Source: a candidate division NC10 bacterium CSP1-5 (GTDB lineage: Bacteria; Methylomirabilota; Methylomirabilia; Methylomirabilales; CSP1-5). Taken from it: a stretch of DNA of 15,736 bases. Numbering within the stretch: position 1 is the first letter of the stretch; each line of letters opens with the position of its first letter. The DNA is taken from the NCBI GenBank assembly GCA_001443495.1, contig LDXR01000020.1:1-15736 (forward strand), given 5' to 3'. Shown here piece after piece: positions 6,316 to 13,499 of the stretch. Both the position numbers and the translations under genes were made by a program. Below the pieces are notes generated by a model. The model ran no database searches and was not told where the DNA came from. It saw nothing but the letters and a program-made list of their open reading frames with translations.

Positions 6316-7068
6316 TTATTCGCTCTTCTCGGTTCCCGAACGAAAAACCAGCGTGAGATTTGAGTGTTCTCCCTCTAAAACACTTACTTCCCTCTCGATG
6401 GTTCCGAAGGCCTCGTGCCAGGCCAAGAGGTGATACCGGCCGGGTGGGATTCCCCGGATCTCAAACGTCCCGTCCCGCCCAGTCACTGCACTGAAGGGCG
6501 ACGACGAGATCAGGATGTACGCCCGCATCCAGGTGTGCCCGACGTCACACTCGATGCGCAGGAGCCCCGCCTGCGGAAGCTGCGTCCGCGTTCGATCCCG
6601 GAAGTGGGGCAGGGCAACGTGAAAGGCTGTTCTCCCGTCCTGCAGATACGCATGGGCGCTGTGGAGGATCGGGTCGCTGTTCCGAACTTCCAGGGTTGCA
6701 AGCGGCTGCGCCACCTGGATGCGAGGCAGGAATTCGCAGCCCCGGTTATCGAGGATGGCGACCGCCTGCTCGGAACCCGGGAGGGGGAAGGTCGCAGCCT
6801 GGCCCTCCAAGAGGACCACTGCGTTTTCCACCTCGCCCGTTGCCGAGACCAGGTACCGCCCGAGGGGCCGCTCTTCTCCGCACAACTCGCGGTGCTTGTG
6901 CACCGGTACCGACTGCTGCACGGGGAGGGGACCCTGATACAGGATGCGCCCGCTGAGGATCGCGGGGGCCGGGGCGGTGACGGATGGAATTTGGCCGATT
7001 GCCCAACCCGTGAGAACCAGCATGATGAGGCCTGCCGTCAGGGCTTGCCCAACTCGCCGAAGCTTCAT
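6316..7068 (-). CDS. Secreted cupredoxin-like protein with carboxypeptidase-regulatory-like domain
   Basis: The product has 250 residues. A signal peptide (1 to about 25, LTAGLIMLVLTGWAIG) precedes a domain opening with ILSGRILYQGPLP. Residues about 105-188 look like a cupredoxin: LEVRNSDPILHSAHAY supplies a His (136 or 139) and IECDVGHTWMRAY supplies Cys174, His178 and Met181, the order and spacing of a type 1 copper site. Residues about 193-243 (AVTGRDGTFEIRGIPPGRYHL) form a carboxypeptidase-regulatory-like beta-sandwich. It would act in the periplasm or outside the cell; its partner is unknown. The ATG overlaps the stop of the MFS gene as ATGA, so the two are translationally coupled. Longer in-frame reading upstream is only the shadow of the MFS gene. 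Copper binding is inferred from ligands, not shown. Confidence 0.82.
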   Translation of the reverse strand: MKLRRVGQALTAGLIMLVLTGWAIGQIPSVTAPAPAILSGRILYQGPLPVQQSVPVHKHRELCGEERPLGRYLVSATGEVENAVVLLEGQAATFPLPGSEQAVAILDNRGCEFLPRIQVAQPLATLEVRNSDPILHSAHAYLQDGRTAFHVALPHFRDRTRTQLPQAGLLRIECDVGHTWMRAYILISSSPFSAVTGRDGTFEIRGIPPGRYHLLAWHEAFGTIEREVSVLEGEHSNLTLVFRSGTEKSE

Positions 7069-8273
7069 GCCTGATCTCTCACTCTGCGACCATCCTTTCC
7101 CCGGTTCGGATCGCTCACGGTGAGTGCGAAGATTACCGCCGAAACTCCAATGAACGCGGCGATCAGGGTGAAGGCCCATGGGTAGCCGGAGGAGGCGATC
7201 AGGAAGCCCGCCAGGATGGGACCCAAGGCCTCGCCGGTGTCCCAGATCGTTCCAAAGACCCCCATGGCCGAACCCATCTGCTCCGTCTTGACCAGTTCTG
7301 CCACCAGGGCAGTGGTCGAAGGGGTAACAATAGCGACGCCGAGGCCGAGGAGGGCAGAGAGGAGGAAGAGCGGGCCGAAAGCGGTTGTGTGTGGAATGAA
7401 GGGAAGAAAGATTGTGCACAGGACGAGGCCGAGGAGGATCATCGGCTTGCGGCCGATCCGATCCGAGAGGCGCCCTGCGATGGGCTTGGCCAGCATGGTG
7501 GTGGCGAGCTGTGCGCCGAGGACGAGGCCGATTTCCGCATCATTGAGGCCGATGTTCTTCGCGTAGGGGGGAAAGAACCCGAGAAACGCGCCGTAACCGA
7601 CGTACATGGCCGCCTCCATGCTGGAGGAGATGAGGACGGGAGGGCTTTTCAGCACCTCTCCCAGGCCGGCCCGGAACTTCACCCATCGGTCTGATGCCGT
7701 GCTTACCTGGAGGGGGCTGGTCTCTCGAGGAAGTAGCACGATCATTGCAAGGGGGAGGAGCCCGAGGAGTCCGACCAGAAGATAGGTTGTCGGATAGCTC
7801 GCCGTGGAGAAAAGGACGAAGCCGCCCAAGAGCGGGCCCAGCGTGGCGCCGACATCGCTGGCCGCGGCGAACCATCCCAGTTTTTCTCCTCGTCCCTCCT
7901 CGAACAGGTCCACCACATAGGCGGCAGCGACGGGAGAGAAGATCGCTGTGGCGAAACCGTGGAGGAAGCGGAGGAGGAGGAGCTGATTCGGATGGTTCAC
8001 GAGAGGGTAGAGGAAGGGTGGCCCGGCAAAGAAGAGGCAGCCGAGAAGCATCATCCGCCTTCGGCCCAGGATATCAGAGAGGGCACCCGCGGGGAGCTTG
8101 ATGAGGATGCCGGTGACGGTGGAGGCGGCGACGATCAGGCCCAGCAGTTCCGGCGAGGCTCCCAAGTCCTGGGCGAAGCGGGGGAGGACCGGGCTTCGGG
8201 CCATCTGGTACCCGAGGCGGGAGAACATCCCCGCGAGTATTATGATCAGGAAGGGGCTGAGGAGACGTGCCAT
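7065..8273 (-). CDS. Major facilitator superfamily (MFS) transporter
   Basis: The product has 402 residues, a usual MFS length, with about 12 hydrophobic helices. The family loop motif appears twice in the expected places: PAGALSDILGRRR (about 61-73, between helices 2 and 3) and AGRLSDRIGRKP (about 266-277, in the second half). This pattern fits drug/metabolite exporters of the DHA1 type, a H+-driven antiporter in the inner membrane, but the substrate cannot be read from sequence. The ATG at 8273 begins at the first helix (MARLLSPFLIIIL). An AGGAGG lies 16 nt upstream, rather far, so the start is slightly uncertain. Coupling with the cupredoxin-like gene by a 4-bp overlap suggests the two act together, perhaps in export of a metal complex or a redox-active compound. 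Confidence 0.9.
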   Translation of the reverse strand: MARLLSPFLIIILAGMFSRLGYQMARSPVLPRFAQDLGASPELLGLIVAASTVTGILIKLPAGALSDILGRRRMMLLGCLFFAGPPFLYPLVNHPNQLLLLRFLHGFATAIFSPVAAAYVVDLFEEGRGEKLGWFAAASDVGATLGPLLGGFVLFSTASYPTTYLLVGLLGLLPLAMIVLLPRETSPLQVSTASDRWVKFRAGLGEVLKSPPVLISSSMEAAMYVGYGAFLGFFPPYAKNIGLNDAEIGLVLGAQLATTMLAKPIAGRLSDRIGRKPMILLGLVLCTIFLPFIPHTTAFGPLFLLSALLGLGVAIVTPSTTALVAELVKTEQMGSAMGVFGTIWDTGEALGPILAGFLIASSGYPWAFTLIAAFIGVSAVIFALTVSDPNRGKDGRRVRDQA

Positions 8274-8526
8274 CTTCGCCTGTGTTGAGCCTCCTGAATT
8301 TTCGGCGCCATGCTGAATCCCAGGCGCACAGCTCGTTTCAGGCCGGCCCGCCATCTCATTTAGCGGGCACGGAGGGGGGCGTGTCAAGGGGGCTCTGCCC
8401 ACCCTGTTTTTTTCTCTTGACAAGAAGGAAGGTCTCCATTAATCCGTCGAATTCAAGGGCCCTCTTCAGGTGATGAAGAGGATCGTCGGGGGTAGAGGTC
8501 AGGAAAGGGGGTGGACAGGATCCACG
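8274..8526. promoter_or_regulatory. Divergent promoter region between the MFS pair and the PLP/epimerase operon
   Basis: A 7-bp inverted repeat TGTCAAG (8382-8388) and CTTGACA (8416-8422) places a perfect TTGACA hexamer on each strand facing away from the other. Minus strand: TTGACA, then about 18 nt, then CTAAAT. Plus strand: TTGACA, then 16-17 nt, then a weak TTAATC. A small hairpin GCCCGC/GCGGGC lies at 8346-8368 and a T7 run at 8406-8413. The -10 boxes are poor, so this is a candidate only. Confidence 0.4.
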
Positions 8527-9519
8527 ATGGACGAATCGAACAGTAGCGGTCGAGGGGGGCGGGGAGCGGCCACGGATTGCTCTCCAGTCCAACCCGGAAA
8601 AACTGCCCTCCTCCGCGGACGAAACGTCGAGCGGGCCTTAGGGTTCGAACGCATCCACTTCAAGTTCGAAGGGGGAAACCCCACCGGTTCCCAGAAGGAC
8701 CGAGCCGCCTTTGAGCTCGCGCGGAGGGCGGCTCATGAGGGATACGAGGTTATCACCCTGGCTACCTGTGGGAACTTCGGGGTTGCCGCCGCCTACGCTG
8801 CCCAGCACTCTTCTCTCCGGACCCTCATCTTTTTTCCTGAACGCTATCACACCCGCCGTTTAGCAGAGATGACTCGCCTCGGGGCCGAGGTGATCCGGGT
8901 CGATGGGGACTACGAGGCGGCGGTGGCCCAGAGTCGAGAAGCCGCGGAGCGGAACGGGCTCTTTGATGCCAATCCGGGGGGGAAGAACGGCGATGCAAGC
9001 CTTGAAGCGTACGGGGAGATCGCTCGTGAGATCGTCGAGGTCCTCGGGGACGCTCCACACTCGGTTGCGGTTCCGGTATCCAATGGAACCACGTTAGCGG
9101 GCATCTTCGATGGATTCTGTCGCCTGTATGAGAGTGGAAAGACAAGCCGCATGCCCCGCATGATTACGGCCAGCAGCTACCGAAAAAACCCCATCATCAA
9201 GAGTTTTCGGGAAGGCCATGCCTTTTGCATGGACCTCCACCCCTCTGAAATCCATGAAACCACGGTCAACGAGCCCTTAATCAATTGGCACTCCTTCGAT
9301 GGTGAGCTTGCCCTCCGGGCCCTCCGGGCGAGCGGGGGCTACGCCGAACACGCCTCTGATCAGGACATGCTTCAGCACGCTCGTCTCCTGCTCCAACGAG
9401 AGGGACTCAGCGTCCTTCCCGCCTCCACCTCCGCCCTCATCGCCTTAGCCAAGGTGCGGTTGAACGGTGGGCTCCCCGAGGATGACCATGTGGTGGTCCT
9501 TACCGGGCGCCGCCAGTAA
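8527..9519 (+). CDS. Threonine-synthase-like PLP-dependent enzyme (fold type II)
   Basis: The product has 330 residues. The PLP-lysine motif is FEGGNPTGSQKDRAA, with Lys57 as the likely Schiff-base lysine. A substrate/cofactor loop TCGNFGVAAAY follows (80-90), taking the place of the SSGNTG loop of cysteine and threonine synthases. A phosphate-binding loop PVSNGTTLAGIFDGF comes mid-protein, and VVVLTGRR ends it. These define the threonine synthase / cysteine synthase / tryptophan synthase beta superfamily. It lacks the N-terminal domain of full ThrC, and the unusual CGNFG loop makes the true reaction uncertain: a beta- or gamma-replacement or elimination on an amino acid. ATG at 8527 is preferred (AGGA 6 nt upstream); an in-frame ATG at 8470 would add 19 residues. 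It opens a four-gene plus-strand cluster with D/L-glutamate-type epimerase genes. Confidence 0.85.
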   Translation: MDESNSSGRGGRGAATDCSPVQPGKTALLRGRNVERALGFERIHFKFEGGNPTGSQKDRAAFELARRAAHEGYEVITLATCGNFGVAAAYAAQHSSLRTLIFFPERYHTRRLAEMTRLGAEVIRVDGDYEAAVAQSREAAERNGLFDANPGGKNGDASLEAYGEIAREIVEVLGDAPHSVAVPVSNGTTLAGIFDGFCRLYESGKTSRMPRMITASSYRKNPIIKSFREGHAFCMDLHPSEIHETTVNEPLINWHSFDGELALRALRASGGYAEHASDQDMLQHARLLLQREGLSVLPASTSALIALAKVRLNGGLPEDDHVVVLTGRRQ

Positions 9520-9537
9520 ATCGGCAAGCGCAGCGAT

Positions 9538-9615
9538 CAGCTATCAGCTGTCAGCAATCAGCTCGAAACCCCTTCGTAGATCTGCTGACGCCGGATGGCT
9601 GACTGCTGACTGCTG
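9538..9615. repeat. Heptamer (CAGCNNT) inverted repeat before the DUF1611 gene
   Basis: The left arm is four 7-bp units (CAGCTAT, CAGCTGT, CAGCAAT, CAGCTCG at 9538-9565). The right arm reads on the other strand as CAGCAGT, CAGCAGT, CAGCCAT (9615-9595). The arms can pair imperfectly into a stem of about 20 bp with a loop of about 30 nt. It ends 4 nt before the GTG/ATG start of the DUF1611 gene, which has no clear Shine-Dalgarno site, so the structure may affect its translation, or it may be a dispersed intergenic repeat. Confidence 0.7.
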
Positions 9616-9622
9616 AGTCGTG

Positions 9623-10678
9623 ATGGACGGGACCGCCATCGTCTTATGTGAGGGGGCCTTTGGGACCCCGAGTGGGAAGACTGCCCATGGATTGGTCCGT
9701 TACACCGATCGGTATCAGGTGCTGGGCGTGATCGACAGCCGGTGGGCAGGCCGGGATGCAGGGGAGGTCCTGGATGGGGCATTCCGTGGCATTCCAATCT
9801 TTCGCTCGCTCAAGGAGGCCCTACGGATCCCGGAAAGACTGCAGTATCTTGTCATCGGGCTGGCCCCGGATGGAGGACGCCTCCCGGATGAGTATCGAGG
9901 CGTCGTTCGCGAGGCCCTCGAGGCCGGTCTCCATATAGACTCCGGGCTGCACGACTTCCTTGGGGATGATCCTGAATTCGCCGGGCTGGCGCAGGAGCAC
10001 AACGTTTGCATCCGAGATGTCAGGCGGCCGCCGCCGAGGGAGCAGTTCCACTTCTTCAGTGGAAAGATCGAGGAGGTGACGGCGGTCCGCATCGCCGTGT
10101 TGGGGACCGACTCGGCGGTTGGAAAGCGCACCACCGCCCTGAAGCTCACGCAGACCTTGAACGCCCTCGGGTGCAAGACGGTCATGGTCGGAACGGGCCA
10201 GACCGCCTGGATGCAAGGGGTCAAGCACTGCATCATCATCGACTCCCTTGTGAACGATTTTGTGACGGGAGAGATCGAGCAGATCATCCATACGGCCTTC
10301 GTGGAGGAGCGGCCGCGGGCGATTATCCTGGAAGGGCAGGGATGCATTACCCATCCGGCTTACCCCGGCGGCTTCGAGCTGATCGCTGCCGGTCGGCCCC
10401 ACGGCATCGTGCTGCAACACGCCCCCAGACGTCTCCATTACGACGGCTTTCCCCAGTACCCCCTGAGTCCTGTGCATCGGGAGATCCGGATCCTGGAGCT
10501 CTTATCAGGAGTCCCGGTCGTGGCCCTGAGCCTCAACCATGAGGGGATCATCGATGCGGAGATCCCCACAGAGCTCCGGGCGCTGGAGGAGCGGTACGGC
10601 CGACCGACCTTCGATATCCTCACAGGTGGGGCGGAGGGGCTTGCGCGGCTCGTAATGAAATCCTTCGACCTTGATTGA
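9623..10678 (+). CDS. DUF1611-family P-loop protein (DgcN-like)
   Basis: The product has 351 residues (GTG at 9620 is the alternative start). The N-terminal Rossmann-like half opens with the family motif CEGAFGTPSGKTAHGLVRY (about 9-27). The C-terminal half has a P-loop, GTDSAVGKRTTA (about 161-172), and a Walker-B-like IILEGQG (about 235-241), followed by THPAYPGG. This is the two-part DUF1611 architecture. Characterised relatives (DgcN) are reported to N-acylate D-glutamate in a catabolic pathway together with an enolase-superfamily racemase, DgcA. Here an enolase-superfamily epimerase sits two genes downstream, in agreement with that pairing. The inferred role is nucleotide-dependent modification of a D-amino acid or related acid; substrate unproven. 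A heptamer hairpin lies right before the start, and the stop is 10 bp from the next ATG. Confidence 0.85.
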   Translation: MDGTAIVLCEGAFGTPSGKTAHGLVRYTDRYQVLGVIDSRWAGRDAGEVLDGAFRGIPIFRSLKEALRIPERLQYLVIGLAPDGGRLPDEYRGVVREALEAGLHIDSGLHDFLGDDPEFAGLAQEHNVCIRDVRRPPPREQFHFFSGKIEEVTAVRIAVLGTDSAVGKRTTALKLTQTLNALGCKTVMVGTGQTAWMQGVKHCIIIDSLVNDFVTGEIEQIIHTAFVEERPRAIILEGQGCITHPAYPGGFELIAAGRPHGIVLQHAPRRLHYDGFPQYPLSPVHREIRILELLSGVPVVALSLNHEGIIDAEIPTELRALEERYGRPTFDILTGGAEGLARLVMKSFDLD

Positions 10679-10688
10679 AGACGGACCG

Positions 10689-12182
10689 ATGGAGTCCCTC
10701 GGTTGCTTCGATCGGATCAGCATCGAGGACCCGACCCTCTCCGAGAACGGGATCGCCACGCGCTACCTTCTCTGGTCTGGTCCTCACATCGTTTCTACTC
10801 GCCTCCTCTTCCGGTACGAGCGCCCGATCCTTGATCCCCACGACCCGCTGATGCGGAATCTCGCACGGCTCATCGTGACGATGCCGGTGATCAACTACGG
10901 CCTCTTCACCGACGCGATCACGCTTCGCTTCCCCCTCGAGGCGGTCGATGTCCGGATGGTGGAGGCCATGCTGGAGAACACGGCTCGGGAAATCTATCTG
11001 AACAAGATCCTCGGCGAGAACCCGTTTCTCCTCCCGGAGTACCGGCCAACCGCCTTCGTGAAGCCGGATCGGTTTTGCCGCGCAGTCCTGCAGGTCGACG
11101 GCGTAGAACGGCTTTCCTGGAAGGTTGCCCTGGACCCCACCGGATACGCCGTCTCATCCTCCGGGGGCAAGGAGAGTCTGCTCAGCTACGGGATCCTGGA
11201 CGAGATCGGTCTTAAGCCGCATTGCTGCTTCTTTAACGAATCGGGCCGCCACTGGTATACGGCCCTCAATGCCTACCGCTACTTCAGGGCCAACGTGCCT
11301 AGGACCTGGCGGGTGTGGAGCAACGTGGATCGTCTGTACAACTTTGTCCTCCGCCACTTGAAGATCATCCGACGCGACTTCCATCGTGTCCGGGCAGACA
11401 TCTATCCCATTCGCCTCTTTACGGTCGAGGTGATGGCGGCCGCATTTCTTCCCATCCTCTACCGGGAACGGATCGGCCATCTGGTGATCGGCAACGAGTT
11501 CGATACCACCCAACGTTCCCGCAGCCACGGGGTCACCCACTACGACATGGTGTATGATCAGAGCCGCGACTTCGATGATTTCATGACCCGATATTTCCGC
11601 CGGAAGGGGTTCCCGATCCGTCAATGTTCGATCGTCCGCCCCTTGAGCGAGCTTCTCATCGAGCGAATCCTGGGCCGGCGATACCCCGACCTGTTTCGCC
11701 TCCAGACCTCGTGTCACGCCGCCCATCTGGATGGCAACCGGGTATTGCCCTGCGGACGGTGCGAGAAATGCCAGCGGGTCATGGCCCTCATGATCGCCAA
11801 TGACTTGGACCCGACGGTCATCGGCTATCGCAACGAGGACATTCTCCTCCTCGCGCACCGCCTCAAGAGGACCCGTCTGCGCCAGGAAGGCGCGGCGGTG
11901 AGACATCTCTGCCATCTCCTGTGGCGGCGCAACCCGGAGATGCTCCCGGGGAATCGGCCTCCACGGTCCCGTGCAGAGATCGAGTACCTCCGCTTCGATC
12001 GCGAACACTCCCCCCTCGATACCATTCCCCCGCCCATCCGTGGGTCGGTCCTGCGGATCATGCTCAAGTATGCGGAAGGGATTGTGCGGAGGCGGGGGCG
12101 CAGATGGATTCCGTGTGATCTCCAGGAAACATTGGAGCGCGGCAGAGAGGATCGGGGGAAGCGCGAGGAACAGGCGCCATGA
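10689..12182 (+). CDS. PP-loop ATPase, distantly MurL-like (glutamate-epimerase type)
   Basis: The product has 497 residues. An N-terminal domain of about 150 residues precedes a PP-loop nucleotide-binding motif SSSGGKESL (157-164), which binds ATP and adenylates a substrate. Further on are IGNEFDTTQRS (268-278), HGVTHYDMVYDQS (280-292) and a Cys cluster SCHAAHLDGNRVLPCGRCEKC (Cys342, 355, 358, 361), probably a zinc site like that of QueC. The order PP-loop, IGNE-type motif, then CGRCxKC matches MurL, which with ATP inverts the terminal L-Glu of UDP-MurNAc-L-Ala-L-Glu in Xanthomonas. Similarity is low, so orthology is not claimed; a QueC-like or other carboxylate-adenylating enzyme is the alternative. 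ATG at 10689 is chosen, though a TTG at 10671 is possible. Its stop overlaps the next start as ATGA. Confidence 0.7.
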   Translation: MESLGCFDRISIEDPTLSENGIATRYLLWSGPHIVSTRLLFRYERPILDPHDPLMRNLARLIVTMPVINYGLFTDAITLRFPLEAVDVRMVEAMLENTAREIYLNKILGENPFLLPEYRPTAFVKPDRFCRAVLQVDGVERLSWKVALDPTGYAVSSSGGKESLLSYGILDEIGLKPHCCFFNESGRHWYTALNAYRYFRANVPRTWRVWSNVDRLYNFVLRHLKIIRRDFHRVRADIYPIRLFTVEVMAAAFLPILYRERIGHLVIGNEFDTTQRSRSHGVTHYDMVYDQSRDFDDFMTRYFRRKGFPIRQCSIVRPLSELLIERILGRRYPDLFRLQTSCHAAHLDGNRVLPCGRCEKCQRVMALMIANDLDPTVIGYRNEDILLLAHRLKRTRLRQEGAAVRHLCHLLWRRNPEMLPGNRPPRSRAEIEYLRFDREHSPLDTIPPPIRGSVLRIMLKYAEGIVRRRGRRWIPCDLQETLERGREDRGKREEQAP

Positions 12183-13246
12183 TCATCCGAAACGTCGAAA
12201 TCTTCCCGGTGAGCTTTCGGTTGACCGAGAGCTATGCAACCGCCTACGAGACGACCTCGGAGGTTCACAATGTTGTCTGTCGGATCGAGACCAAGGCCGG
12301 TCTCGTGGGGTGGGGAAATGCCGCTCCCGACCCCTATGTCATGGGGGAGACCTCCACTTCCGTCGTACAGGCCATTGACCAGCAGTTGGGCCCGGCGTTG
12401 TTAGGTGAGGATGCGACCCGGATCCACTATCTGCATGCCAAGCTCAGCGAGGCCGTCCCCGGCAACTACGCGGCGAAGGCTGGCCTCAACATCGCCCTGT
12501 ATGATCTCTTGGGTAAGCGCGCGGGGCTCCCCCTCTACCAACTCCTGGGCTGTTACCGCCGGAAGATCCTCACCTCCGTCACGATAGGGATCGCCCCACC
12601 GGAGGAGACGGTGAGACGGGCGGTGGCACTGGCGGGGAGGGGATTCAAAGCCCTGAAGCTCAAAGGGGGCCGGGATTGGGAGGAGGATGTGGCGCGGGTG
12701 CGCAGGGTCCGTGAGGCGGTCGGGAAGGAGATGCTTCTCCGCCTGGACGCCAATCAGGGCTACGGTGTCGAGGAGGCTCTGAGTTTGATCCAGGCCCTGG
12801 AGGGGGTGGGGATCGAGTTTCTCGAGCAACCGACGCGGGCGGAACAGCTCTCCAGCCTGCAGGAGGTCACAGCCCGAAGCCGGATCCCGATCATGGCCGA
12901 CGAGACCGTCCTGAGCTCCACAGACACCTTCCGCGTGGCGGCTCACTATTACGCCGACCACATCAATATCAAGCTGATGAAGGCGGGAGGACTCACGAAC
13001 GCCATGAGAATGAATATCATCGCCGAGGCCGGAGAGATCGAGACGATGGCGGGATGCATGGATGAATCGGTGATCTCCATTGCTGCCGCTGCCCATTTCG
13101 CCGTCGCCTTTCGGAATGTTCACTACGCCGATCTGGACGGACATCTGGACCTGGACCGGGACGTAGCCAGAGGCGGGATCGTGATTGAAGACGGATTCGT
13201 CATCCCCGTCGATGGCCCGGGGCTCGGCCTTGAGGTGGACCTGTAG
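12179..13246 (+). CDS. Enolase-superfamily dipeptide epimerase (L-Ala-D/L-Glu epimerase-like)
   Basis: The product has 355 residues, the usual length. An N-terminal capping domain (1 to about 125) is followed by a TIM barrel. The catalytic KxK motif is Lys160-Leu-Lys162 (KALKLKGG). Mg2+ ligands are Asp190 (LDANQGY), Glu216 (LEQP) and Asp241 (ADE). The partner lysine is in NIKLMKAGG (265/268). The DxD pair Asp318/Asp320 (YADLDGHL) matches the motif that binds the dipeptide amino group in Ala-Glu epimerases and separates them from muconate lactonisers. Reaction: reversible inversion of the second residue of a dipeptide, in the cytoplasm. DgcA-type N-acyl-glutamate racemase is the close alternative given the DUF1611 gene. 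It overlaps the preceding gene by 4 bp (ATGA), so it is translationally coupled and ends the cluster. Confidence 0.88.
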   Translation: MIIRNVEIFPVSFRLTESYATAYETTSEVHNVVCRIETKAGLVGWGNAAPDPYVMGETSTSVVQAIDQQLGPALLGEDATRIHYLHAKLSEAVPGNYAAKAGLNIALYDLLGKRAGLPLYQLLGCYRRKILTSVTIGIAPPEETVRRAVALAGRGFKALKLKGGRDWEEDVARVRRVREAVGKEMLLRLDANQGYGVEEALSLIQALEGVGIEFLEQPTRAEQLSSLQEVTARSRIPIMADETVLSSTDTFRVAAHYYADHINIKLMKAGGLTNAMRMNIIAEAGEIETMAGCMDESVISIAAAAHFAVAFRNVHYADLDGHLDLDRDVARGGIVIEDGFVIPVDGPGLGLEVDL

Positions 13247-13321
13247 AAAAGTCCCGATCCCCTGAGCGGATTCCTCCGGTGACTCTAGCGGGGAGAGTTC
13301 GGCGAATGCAGTTGCTGCGGA

Positions 13322-13493
13322 GCCTGGATAAGGGGTCGTTCGGCTGGACCGATCTGAGGGGGCGTGTCTTCAGAGGAGGCCGAGATCCGTGCGCGCAGGG
13401 AAGGGTGTGCCCCCGTGCGCGTGGTCTTGACACGGGGCGAGCGGCGCCGTTCGGTGGGTCTCCGTCCCCGGGCATCCGACCCGCTATCCAGGC
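13322..13493. repeat. Imperfect 17-bp inverted repeat in the convergent intergenic region
   Basis: The left copy is GCCTGGATAAGGGGTCG (13322-13338). The right copy, read on the minus strand, is GCCTGGATAGCGGGTCG (13493-13477), identical at 15 of 17 positions. They bound 172 bp between the epimerase stop (13246) and the dnaA stop (13500). No open gene lies inside. A 7-bp stem CCCCGTG/CACGGGG sits within at 13411-13437. It could be a small miniature element, a bidirectional termination or pausing region, or chance. Confidence 0.55.
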
Positions 13494-13499
13494 CGCCCA

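Noticed and set aside
7069-7419. N-terminal extension of the cupredoxin-like gene into the MFS gene
   Set aside because: The extension is out-of-frame MFS coding sequence; the signal peptide begins exactly at the ATG at 7068.
11154-12008. Long minus-strand frame (284 codons) opposite the PP-loop gene
   Set aside because: Shadow of a GC-rich coding gene; no motif and no ribosome binding site.
13411-13437. CCCCGTG/CACGGGG hairpin as terminator of the epimerase cluster or dnaA
   Set aside because: Seven-bp stem with a 13-nt loop and no T-run on either strand; too weak to call.
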